Assembly: GCA_002697505.1 (NCBI GenBank)
Contig: NZWA01000010.1
Span: forward strand, 1-11,454
From: Flavobacteriales bacterium
GTDB lineage: Bacteria; Bacteroidota; Bacteroidia; Flavobacteriales; BACL11
Length of the DNA: 11,454 nt
Direction of reading: 5' to 3'
Made by a program: the position numbers and the translations under genes. This document shows positions 6,195 to 11,454 of the stretch, piece after piece. The notes beneath the pieces were generated by a model that was not told the DNA's origin, ran no database searches, and worked only from the letters and a program-made list of their open reading frames with translations. Position 1 is the stretch's first letter. Every line of letters begins with the position of its first letter.

Positions 6195-6754
6195 AATATT
6201 TGATAGTAGGATTAGGTAATCCTGGTACAAAATATTCAAATACAAGGCATAATATTGGATTTCAAGTTTTAGATTTTTTATCAAATGACTTGAAAGCTTC
6301 TTTTTCAGCTGATAGATATGCCGATGTAGCTGTTGCATCTTATAGAGCAAAAAATATTATTTTATTAAAGCCCAATACATTTATGAACTTGAGTGGCAAA
6401 GCAGTAAGTTTTTGGCTAAAAAAAACTAAACTTAATTTAAGTAATGTTTTAATAGTTACAGACGATATTTCACTTCCTTTTGGTACATTAAGATTAAAGG
6501 CAAAGGGATCAGACGGCGGTCACAACGGACTTAAAAATATTAATGAACATTTAAATACAACATCTTATTCAAGATTGAAATTTGGTGTAGGAAGTAATTT
6601 TTTTAAAGGTCAACAAGCAGATTATGTATTAAGCCCATTTGATAATGTTGAAATAGATAATATGTTAGATTTAAAAAAAAATGCAATTGATATAATTAAA
6701 TCTTTTATATCATTAGGTTCTGAAAGAACAATGAGTATATATAATGGTAGATAG
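6191..6754 (+). CDS. pth: Peptidyl-tRNA hydrolase
   Basis: This 187-aa Pth1 enzyme releases peptides from tRNAs that drop off ribosomes. Active-site residues fall at family positions: N10 and H20 in VGLGNPGTKYSNTRHNIGF, N66 in PNTFMNLSG, D91 in VTDDISLPFG, and GGHNG (109-113) with N112. The length is normal, and the start is fixed by the 4-bp ATGA overlap with L25 and by the universal MKYLIVGLGNPG N-terminus. It is the last protein gene of the prs operon. A tRNA gene follows 39 bases downstream with its own promoter-like box. Confidence 0.97.
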   Translation: MKYLIVGLGNPGTKYSNTRHNIGFQVLDFLSNDLKASFSADRYADVAVASYRAKNIILLKPNTFMNLSGKAVSFWLKKTKLNLSNVLIVTDDISLPFGTLRLKAKGSDGGHNGLKNINEHLNTTSYSRLKFGVGSNFFKGQQADYVLSPFDNVEIDNMLDLKKNAIDIIKSFISLGSERTMSIYNGR

Positions 6755-6776
6755 TTTATTAAATTATATTTTTTTT

Positions 6777-6784
6777 TAAATTTG
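6777..6784 (+). promoter_or_regulatory. -7 box of the tRNA-Cys promoter
   Basis: TAAATTTG fits TAnnTTTG and ends 9 bases before the tRNA. An imperfect -33 candidate, TTTA at 6756-6759, lies at an acceptable spacing. Transcription from the prs operon could also read through into this tRNA. Confidence 0.5.
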
Positions 6785-6793
6785 TACAAAACT

Positions 6794-6864
6794 GGTATCG
6801 TGGCCGAGTGGCTAGGCAGTGGTCTGCAACACCATCTACAGCAGTTCGAATCTGCTCGATACCT
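6794..6864 (+). tRNA. tRNA-Cys (anticodon GCA)
   Basis: Acceptor GGTATCG/CGATACC, D arm GCCGAGTGGCTAGGC, anticodon stem GTGGT/ACCAT with loop CTGCAAC (anticodon GCA), T arm AGCAG-TTCGAAT-CTGCT and discriminator T at 6864. U73 is a known identity element for cysteine tRNA. CCA is not encoded. A factor-independent terminator follows within a few bases. Confidence 0.97.
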
Positions 6865-6867
6865 CAA

Positions 6868-6901
6868 AAAATATGCTCGTTATTTTTAGCGAGCATATTT
6901 T
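6868..6901 (+). terminator. Rho-independent terminator after tRNA-Cys
   Basis: A perfect 12-bp stem (6868-6879 with 6890-6901; core ATATGCTCG/CGAGCATAT) encloses a 10-nt loop and ends in TTTT followed by an AT run. It closes the tRNA-Cys transcript before the secretion operon begins. Confidence 0.85.
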
Positions 6902-6904
6902 ATA

Positions 6905-6912
6905 TATATTTG
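6905..6912 (+). promoter_or_regulatory. -7 box ahead of the type IX cargo gene
   Basis: TATATTTG matches TAnnTTTG exactly and ends 9 bases before the ATG at 6922, so the transcript would have only a very short leader. The -33 position falls inside the upstream terminator hairpin and shows no TTTG, so confidence is limited. Confidence 0.4.
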
Positions 6913-6921
6913 CTTAATAAT

Positions 6922-8049
6922 ATGAGTAGAAAAATAACAATTATATTCTTAATCTGTATTTTAGTTAATACTATCAGTTTTTCTCAAGTATGTGAAATTG
7001 ATTCTGTTAACTATACACATGTAGATTGTTTTGGTGGAAATACAGGTTCTATTAGTGTTACATTATTACAACCTGATAGTGTGTATCAAAAAACCTATTG
7101 GTGGACTGGTCCTGATGGATTTTATGCAAATCAAACATTAAATATATCAAATCTTAAAGCTGGAGATTATGTTTTAACAATAATTGCCAATATAGTTCCA
7201 GGTGATCCAAGTAGTCCAATTTGGGATTCCAACTTGCAAGGGGACAGTCTTGGTGGAGCACCAACAGATACAATTCGTATTTATGAAAATTTACAAATCG
7301 GAGCTAATATTATTTTTACTAATCTCTGCGATAATAATGATTCTGCAAGTGCAGTTACGCAAATATATGGTGGTACACCGCCATACAGTACATTATGGAG
7401 TAATGGAGATACTGCAAGAAATACAAGTGGGCTGCTGCAAAACACATTAACTCCTTACTCCCTTACCATCTCTGATAAAAATAATTGTATCACAAACATT
7501 GATACTGTTGTCCCAACTGTCAGTGCAATGAATATTCTTATGAGTAATAATGTTGTTAGCTGTAAGGATGATAGTGATGGTTGGGTTCATGCACGTGTAT
7601 ACAATGGGACACCTCCTTTTAGTTTTATTTGGTCAAACGGATTTAATTTCATTGATAAAGATTCCTCTAGTATTAGAAATTTATCTCCTGGATATTATTT
7701 TGTGGACATAACAGATTCAATGGGATGTATTACTAGAGATTCTGTAAATGTTTTGTCAAATCCAGCTAAGTGCATAAAGGTATATGATGCATTTTCCCCC
7801 AATGATGATGATGTTAATGAGTTTTGGAAAATTGATAATATAGACGTTTATCCTCAAGCTATTATTTTAGTTTATGATAGGAATGGTAAGCAGGTATATA
7901 GGAGAAGAAACTATAAAAACACATATGCAGATTCTTTTTCAGGTAAAGACCAAAATGGTCAGATTTTAGCTTCAGGAAATTATTATTATATAATTGATTT
8001 AGGTAATGATGATAACGTGATTAAAGGAACAGTAACTATAGTAAGATGA
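6922..8049 (+). CDS. SprB-repeat protein with type B T9SS sorting domain
   Basis: This 375-aa secreted or cell-surface protein has a signal peptide (about 1-21, MSRKITIIFLICILVNTISF then SQ). Three SprB-like repeat units follow at about 30-90, 135-190 and 208-277, each with a Cys/Gly start (VDCFGGNTGSI, SCKDDSDGWV), a TPPYSTLWSNG or TPPFSFIWSNG strand and a closing strand such as LSPGYYFVDITDSMGC. Residues about 283-375 are a gliding-motility-associated C-terminal domain (CHU_C/TIGR04131 type: VYDAFSPNDDDVNEFW, ILVYDRNGKQVY, GNYYYIIDL, KGTVTIV), the type B signal for type IX secretion. Large adhesins such as SprB run to thousands of residues, so this is a miniature. Its stop overlaps the start of the PorP/SprF gene (ATGA), the classical cargo-partner arrangement. 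The frame is open further upstream through the tRNA-Cys gene; the signal peptide fixes the start here. Adhesion or gliding is likely but unproven. Confidence 0.9.
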   Translation: MSRKITIIFLICILVNTISFSQVCEIDSVNYTHVDCFGGNTGSISVTLLQPDSVYQKTYWWTGPDGFYANQTLNISNLKAGDYVLTIIANIVPGDPSSPIWDSNLQGDSLGGAPTDTIRIYENLQIGANIIFTNLCDNNDSASAVTQIYGGTPPYSTLWSNGDTARNTSGLLQNTLTPYSLTISDKNNCITNIDTVVPTVSAMNILMSNNVVSCKDDSDGWVHARVYNGTPPFSFIWSNGFNFIDKDSSSIRNLSPGYYFVDITDSMGCITRDSVNVLSNPAKCIKVYDAFSPNDDDVNEFWKIDNIDVYPQAIILVYDRNGKQVYRRRNYKNTYADSFSGKDQNGQILASGNYYYIIDLGNDDNVIKGTVTIVR

Positions 8050-8969
8050 TAAGATTATTACTTTTTTGTTTTTTTGTGCTTTTTTGTTTTTTTGTTTCTG
8101 CACAACAAGAACCAATATTTTCACATTACTACAATAATGAAATCATCTTCAATCCTGCCACTTCTGGATCTAAGAAATATAATCAATTGACAATAAATAC
8201 AAGGCAACAATGGGCTGGATTTGAAGGGGCACCACTATCAACAAACATTTCATTTCATGGCGCTGTAAATAATCGTTCAGCGCTTGGAGGTTATATCATG
8301 TATGATAAAGCTGATCCAGCATTAAGAGCAGATTTAAGTTTATCATATGCCTATCATGTGCCATTAGATTATGATAACTTTAACTTATCTTTTGGAATTT
8401 CTTCAAAGTTAATATACTACAATTTAGATTATACAGAGCTTGAAATACCAGTCTTAAATGATAACACAATTTCAAATAAAACATATACAAAAACTTCTCC
8501 GGAAGCCTCAGCCGGCGTACTTTTGTACAGCCGAAATCTTCGTTTAGGCTACTCAAGTATAAATATACTTCAAAATTCCTTTAAAGAATCTGCAAATCCT
8601 AATTACGAGAATATTTTATATCGAAATCATTTTATAATAGGAGCGTATAAATTTGCGGCTATAAATAATGATTGGCAGTTTGAACCATCTTTTTTATATC
8701 GTAAGCAAGAATTAAATACGGCTGTGACAACACTTTCTTTTAGAGCCTTTTACTTAAAAGATACCTGGGGGGGTGTAAGTTTTAAAAATGATGGTAACAT
8801 AGGCTTCAATCTTGGATTTGGATCCGGAAATATACATTTTGCATATGCATACGATTATACTTTCAGAGGAGATATAGCATCATATAATTTTGGTTCACAT
8901 GAATTAATGATTGAAGTGCGTCTATCGTCAGCAAATTCTGAAAGGCATATTAGTTTCTGGGAATATTAA
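8046..8969 (+). CDS. PorP/SprF family type IX secretion outer-membrane protein
   Basis: This 307-aa outer-membrane beta-barrel is of the PorP/SprF family. Such proteins assist secretion and surface attachment of cargo carrying type B sorting domains, usually the one encoded next to them. It has a signal peptide (1-19, cut near SAQ-QE) and the family start EPIFSHYYNNEIIFNPATSG, RQQWAGFEGAP and SFHGAV (about 22-73), followed by alternating beta strands to the C-terminus. Length is usual for SprF. The start is set by the ATGA overlap with the upstream cargo gene. The signal peptide contains a perfect hexapeptide duplication, LFCFFV twice, encoded by an 18-bp tandem repeat. The epimerase gene begins 5 bases downstream and is probably co-transcribed, though not functionally related. 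Confidence 0.93.
   Translation: MIRLLLFCFFVLFCFFVSAQQEPIFSHYYNNEIIFNPATSGSKKYNQLTINTRQQWAGFEGAPLSTNISFHGAVNNRSALGGYIMYDKADPALRADLSLSYAYHVPLDYDNFNLSFGISSKLIYYNLDYTELEIPVLNDNTISNKTYTKTSPEASAGVLLYSRNLRLGYSSINILQNSFKESANPNYENILYRNHFIIGAYKFAAINNDWQFEPSFLYRKQELNTAVTTLSFRAFYLKDTWGGVSFKNDGNIGFNLGFGSGNIHFAYAYDYTFRGDIASYNFGSHELMIEVRLSSANSERHISFWEY
8061..8096 (+). repeat. 18-bp tandem duplication in the PorP/SprF signal peptide
   Basis: Two head-to-tail copies (8061-8078 and 8079-8096) differ only at the last base (GTG versus GTT). Each encodes Leu-Phe-Cys-Phe-Phe-Val and consists almost wholly of T with a few G and C. Copy-number change would lengthen or shorten the hydrophobic core by six residues without a frameshift, while slippage within the T-runs would break the frame. 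Confidence 0.85.
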
Positions 8970-8974
8970 CAATC

Positions 8975-9370
8975 ATGAAAAAGATTTCTCATATTGGTAT
9001 AGCAGTCAATGATCTTCAAAAGTCATGTGAACTATTTTCAAAACTGTTAAATAAAGACTTTCATTCAGAGTTTGTTAGTTCTGAATCTGTAACAACTGCC
9101 TTTTTCAAAATGGGGGAATCTAAAATCGAGTTAATATCTAGCGATCAAGATGATAGTGCAATCACAAAGTATTTAAAAAAACATAAGGAAGGAATGCATC
9201 ATTTAGCTATTGATGTTGACAATATTCAAAATGAAATTCATAGACTTAAAAAAGAGGGTTTTAGATTTTTAAATGAAACTCCAAAAATAGGTGCAGACAA
9301 CAAATTGATTGTTTTTTTACACCCTAAAGATACTAATGGGGTTTTAGTTGAAATTTGTCAGTCAAGATAG
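8975..9370 (+). CDS. mce: Methylmalonyl-CoA epimerase
   Basis: This 131-aa VOC-superfamily metalloenzyme interconverts (2R)- and (2S)-methylmalonyl-CoA, linking propionyl-CoA to succinyl-CoA together with the B12-dependent mutase (not in this window). Two beta-alpha-beta-beta-beta modules are visible. Likely metal ligands are H6 (ISHIGIAV), the GMHHLAI pair H75/H76 and E126 (VLVEIC), with E52 in KIELIS also near the site. Length is normal. The start is ATG 5 bases after the PorP/SprF stop. The last 38 bp overlap the end of the HAD phosphatase gene on the opposite strand. A generic glyoxalase-fold protein cannot be fully excluded, but the length and motifs fit the epimerase best. Confidence 0.85.
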   Translation: MKKISHIGIAVNDLQKSCELFSKLLNKDFHSEFVSSESVTTAFFKMGESKIELISSDQDDSAITKYLKKHKEGMHHLAIDVDNIQNEIHRLKKEGFRFLNETPKIGADNKLIVFLHPKDTNGVLVEICQSR

Positions 9371-9965
9371 TTATTAAATCTTGGTTATCTTTTAAGTGAT
9401 GAGTTATTATCCCAATTTCATTTGCTGCATTAATATGTTGAATGGAGTCATCTATAAATAAAACATTTTCGGCTTGTAAATGGTTGTCTTTTAAAACATG
9501 TTCGAATATATTATTTGATGGTTTTCGCATACCAATTTCGTAAGAAAAATAAATTTTATTAAATACACTTTTAAATAATTTCCATTTGCATACATCTAGT
9601 CTATTTTTAAAGAAAGAAATATGAATGCTATTTGTATTGCTTAAAAGAAAAGTTTGATAATTACTCATCATACTTTTAATAAATAATAGTCTCTCAAGCG
9701 GTAGATTTAAAATCATTTTGTTCCAAGCATTTTTAATTTGATCATCACTTGCATTATTAGTTTTAAGTTTGACAGAGTCAAGAAATTCTTTTTCTGATAT
9801 CTTGCCCGTTTCTAAATCATCAAAAAGTTTTTTTTGTTCACTTTTTGAATAATAGGATGTTGAGTTTTGTACACCTATTTTTTCAAATTCTTTGATTGTA
9901 AGATCATAATCAATATTTAATATTACACCTCCTAAATCAAAAATAATGGCTTTTATATTTTTCAT
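9333..9965 (-). CDS. HAD-superfamily phosphatase (YihX-like, subfamily IA)
   Basis: This is a 210-aa haloacid dehalogenase-like hydrolase. Motif I is IFDLGGVIL with nucleophile D10 and Gly in place of the usual second Asp, a form common in YihX-like members (DLGNV). Motif II is LLSNTN (S109), motif III GMRKPS (K148) and motif IV VLFIDDS (D172, D173). The helical cap lies at about 18-90. YihX dephosphorylates glucose 1-phosphate, but the substrate here is open. The frame is open to an ATG at 9992; I prefer ATG at 9965 because MKNIKAIIFDLGG is the family start and the longer form would reach into the promoter of the divergent tRNA. The 3' end overlaps mce by 38 bp. No convincing promoter was found. 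Confidence 0.9.
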   Translation of the reverse strand: MKNIKAIIFDLGGVILNIDYDLTIKEFEKIGVQNSTSYYSKSEQKKLFDDLETGKISEKEFLDSVKLKTNNASDDQIKNAWNKMILNLPLERLLFIKSMMSNYQTFLLSNTNSIHISFFKNRLDVCKWKLFKSVFNKIYFSYEIGMRKPSNNIFEHVLKDNHLQAENVLFIDDSIQHINAANEIGIITHHLKDNQDLITILTDKFQLKPH

Positions 9966-9974
9966 TTTACAAAC

Positions 9975-10006
9975 TTGCAAATTATTCAACAATTTTGATA
10001 GATTTG
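9975..10006 (+). promoter_or_regulatory. Promoter of the CAU tRNA
   Basis: TTG (9975-9977), a 21-nt spacer and TAGATTTG (9999-10006) match the Bacteroidota -33/-7 pattern. The box ends 18 bases before the tRNA. It occupies the short gap to the divergent HAD gene. Confidence 0.65.
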
Positions 10007-10024
10007 CAGATCCTTTTATTAGGA

Positions 10025-10098
10025 GGGCCCATAGCTCAGCTGGTTAGAGCACTTGACTCATAATCAAGGGGTCGTTGGTTCAAGCCCAACTGGGCCCA
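10025..10098 (+). tRNA. tRNA with anticodon CAU (tRNA-Met or tRNA-Ile2)
   Basis: Acceptor GGGCCCA/TGGGCCC, D arm GCTCAGCTGGTTAGAGC, anticodon stem CTTGA/TCAAG with loop CTCATAA (anticodon CAT), T arm GTTGG-TTCAAGC-CCAAC and discriminator A at 10098. CCA is not encoded. It is not an initiator tRNA, since the first acceptor pair G1-C72 is matched and the three G-C pairs before the anticodon loop are absent. C4-G69 and C5-G68 are pairs associated with lysidine synthetase recognition in E. coli, so it may be tRNA-Ile2 rather than elongator Met. The sequence alone does not settle this. Confidence 0.93.
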
Positions 10099-10100
10099 CT

Positions 10101-10142
10101 AAAGGCGAAATAATTTTTTTAATAATTATTTCGCTTTTTTTT
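10101..10142 (+). terminator. Strong rho-independent terminator after the CAU tRNA
   Basis: The perfect 11-bp stem GCGAAATAATT (10105-10115) and AATTATTTCGC (10124-10134), with an 8-nt loop, is followed by eight T residues (10135-10142). A-T and G-T pairs can extend it at the base. Confidence 0.9.
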
Positions 10143-10225
10143 ATTATTGTAAAAAAAACATGAAAAAATCAATTTTCTTTATTTAAAAAATAATTTAACA
10201 TCTAATTAATTCTGACCTAATTCAT

Positions 10226-10242
10226 TTTGTATAATATTTTTG
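10226..10242 (+). promoter_or_regulatory. TTTGTATAA motif and -7 box ahead of the DUF4197 gene
   Basis: TATTTTTG (10235-10242) fits the -7 consensus and lies 46 bases before the ATG. Directly before it is TTTGTATAA (10226-10234), the same motif as in the dyad at 2153. No clear TTTG/TTG is found at -33, which would suit a promoter needing an activator, although that is inference. Confidence 0.4.
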
Positions 10243-10288
10243 CTTTTATTAGGTTATTTAATAAATTAGCTAAATATTTTATTACTCA

Positions 10289-10978
10289 ATGAAAACACTT
10301 ATATTATTTTTTTTCTTTTTATGTTACAGTTCGTTTTCTAATAATTTTACTGAAAATTTATTAAATATTAGTTCAAATAATGAAGATGATAATAAAATAC
10401 ATTCAGTATTTGTTCAAATATTAAATGCTTCTGTAGAACAAGCTGTAAACAAAGCTTCTTCAAAAAACGGTTTTTACTCAAATCCAAGTATTAAAATTCC
10501 ATTTCCTGAATCAACTAATAAAATAAAATCTAAACTTATTGCTTTAGGATTAAAAAAGCAAATTGAAGAATTTGAATATAAAATGAATGTAACTGCGGAA
10601 AAAGCATCCGCTGATGCGTTAAATATTTTTTTACAAGAAATAAAAAATTTAAAAGCGAGTAATATAAAAAAGATTATTGATGGCGATAAAGATAAAGCAA
10701 CTCAATATTTGCAAAAAAATTGTTATACATATTTGTATGATAGTTTTTTGCCAATTGTATCTAAAAAACTAGAGAATGAAAATGTAGTTAATTTGTGGGG
10801 TATGTTATTAAATAGATACAATAATCTTCCTTTCGTAAAAAAAATAGAATTTGATTTATATGATTATGTTACAAACAAAACAATTGAAGGGATTTTTGTT
10901 TTAATGACGAAATATGAAAAAAATATTAGACATAATTCTAAAAGTTCAAAGTCAGATAATATAAAAATTTTTTTTTAA
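10289..10978 (+). CDS. DUF4197 domain-containing exported protein
   Basis: This 229-aa protein of unknown function matches the DUF4197 family. A signal peptide (about 1-17, LILFFFFLCYSSFS) is followed by a short Asn/Asp-rich linker and a mostly helical domain (about 38-229). Family features are the opening VFVQILNASVEQAVNKASSKNGFYSNPSIKIPFPES, the EFEYKMNVTAEKASADA helix, NLPFVKKIEFDLYDYVTNK(T)IEGIF and the closing KSDNIKIFF, which parallels the usual DLLKKVF-type end. No catalytic residues are known. The domain is full length. A coiled-coil membrane protein may begin 15 bases downstream, so the two could be co-transcribed. Location is probably periplasmic; I see no lipobox at a convincing position. 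Confidence 0.85.
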   Translation: MKTLILFFFFLCYSSFSNNFTENLLNISSNNEDDNKIHSVFVQILNASVEQAVNKASSKNGFYSNPSIKIPFPESTNKIKSKLIALGLKKQIEEFEYKMNVTAEKASADALNIFLQEIKNLKASNIKKIIDGDKDKATQYLQKNCYTYLYDSFLPIVSKKLENENVVNLWGMLLNRYNNLPFVKKIEFDLYDYVTNKTIEGIFVLMTKYEKNIRHNSKSSKSDNIKIFF

Positions 10979-10993
10979 TAAAACCTTTGAATT

Positions 10994-11454
10994 TTGTATA
11001 AGCTACTCTCACATATTAAAGCTAATAAAATAATTTATTTACTTTCTGTTTTTATTATTGTCTTAATTATATATCTATTTGTACAAAAGAAAACTATGCA
11101 GCAAGAGATGGATTTAAAGGTTCAATTTATAGAGCAAAAAAATATGCTAAGAAATCAACTGGATGATATTGTTGATGAACACGAAGATCTGCTTAATGAA
11201 TATGGAGAGTTAAATCAAGATTTACAGCAAAAAGATTCAGTTATAAGACAACAAGTTTTAGAAATAAACAGCCTTCTTGAAACTAAAAAAGATTTAAAGC
11301 AAGCAACTAAAAAAATAGAGGTTCTAAAAACAATTTCAAAAAAATATATTGCTACAATTGATTCATTGGTAAATGTTAATAAACGTCTTCGTTCTGAAAA
11401 AGACAGTGTTATTTCTGTTAATAAAAATATAAATTGGAAAAATTATAAATTAAA
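10994..11454 (+). CDS. Membrane-anchored coiled-coil protein, partial at the window end
   Basis: The frame is open from a TGA at about 10988 to the window edge, giving at least 153 residues. No ATG precedes the membrane segment, so I place the start at TTG 10994 (LYKLLSHIKANKIIYLL...). The first ATG, at 11096, would remove the helix. One hydrophobic segment (about 12-29, KIIYLLSVFIIVLIIYLFV) is followed by a long heptad-like region rich in Glu, Gln, Lys and Leu (from about residue 38 on), predicted to be an extended coiled coil outside the cytoplasm. I do not recognise a family. It follows the DUF4197 gene by 15 bases. A TTTGTATAA motif (10993-11001) overlaps the proposed start, so an alternative is that translation begins later. 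Confidence 0.6.
   Translation, partial: MYKLLSHIKANKIIYLLSVFIIVLIIYLFVQKKTMQQEMDLKVQFIEQKNMLRNQLDDIVDEHEDLLNEYGELNQDLQQKDSVIRQQVLEINSLLETKKDLKQATKKIEVLKTISKKYIATIDSLVNVNKRLRSEKDSVISVNKNINWKNYKL

Noticed and set aside
6034..6219. 61-aa ORF in another frame of the L25 tail
   Set aside because: The low-complexity acidic tail read in a shifted frame gives a Lys/Met-rich shadow.
6622..6867. 81-aa ORF on the minus strand
   Set aside because: It is antisense to pth and to the tRNA-Cys gene, with no promoter or recognisable domain.
6808..6921. N-terminal extension of the SprB-like protein
   Set aside because: It would be read through the tRNA-Cys gene and its terminator; the signal peptide begins at 6922.
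7202..7450. 82-aa ORF inside the SprB-like gene
   Set aside because: Out-of-frame shadow of a well-supported gene.
1..11454. Mobile element, CRISPR array or defence island
   Set aside because: No transposase, integrase, repeat-spacer pattern or toxin-antitoxin-like gene was seen, and the tRNA genes carry no adjacent integrase or repeated 3' end.

Overview
The window looks like part of the chromosome of an AT-rich member of the Bacteroidota, most likely a marine flavobacterium. Evidence for this: a type IX secretion cargo protein beside a PorP/SprF partner, SprB-like repeats with a type B C-terminal sorting domain, promoter elements of the Bacteroidota form TTTG/TTG-N18-21-TAnnTTTG, almost no Shine-Dalgarno sequences, and homologues typical of Flavobacteriales (a PF04244 photolyase, a DUF4197 protein, a dCMP deaminase-S41 peptidase pair). 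Most of the window is ordinary core genome. I see no mobile element, CRISPR array or defence system.

Positions 1-2427 are the least conventional part. A PhrB-type photolyase/cryptochrome (243-1721, +) has lost most of the cysteines that hold the iron-sulfur cluster in its family. It converges on a bicistron of two tiny membrane proteins (2124-1778, -), the second too short for most gene callers. A good promoter and a perfect 10-bp dyad lie upstream of the bicistron, and a third possible small membrane ORF (2245-2400) points the other way.

Positions 2428-4439 (-) form one apparent transcription unit: tRNA-Leu(CAA), dCMP deaminase, then a C-terminal processing protease. The deaminase start lies only about ten bases beyond the mature tRNA end. 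From 4532 on, the + strand carries a translation/nucleotide operon: PRPP synthetase, ribosomal protein L25 and peptidyl-tRNA hydrolase (ATGA overlap), followed by a separate tRNA-Cys(GCA) and its terminator.

Positions 6905-9370 (+) hold a compact type IX secretion pair (a 375-aa SprB-like cargo protein and PorP/SprF, ATGA overlap) followed by methylmalonyl-CoA epimerase. The epimerase gene overlaps tail to tail with a HAD phosphatase gene on the - strand. The phosphatase gene is divergent from a tRNA with anticodon CAU (10025-10098), which has a strong terminator. The window ends with a secreted DUF4197 protein and the first part of a membrane-anchored coiled-coil protein that runs off the edge.

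The most rewarding leads are the photolyase without its cluster ligands, the hidden small-membrane-protein bicistron with its operator-like dyad, and the recurrence of TTTGTATAA upstream of several genes. None of these proves a new system; each comes with a decisive check.
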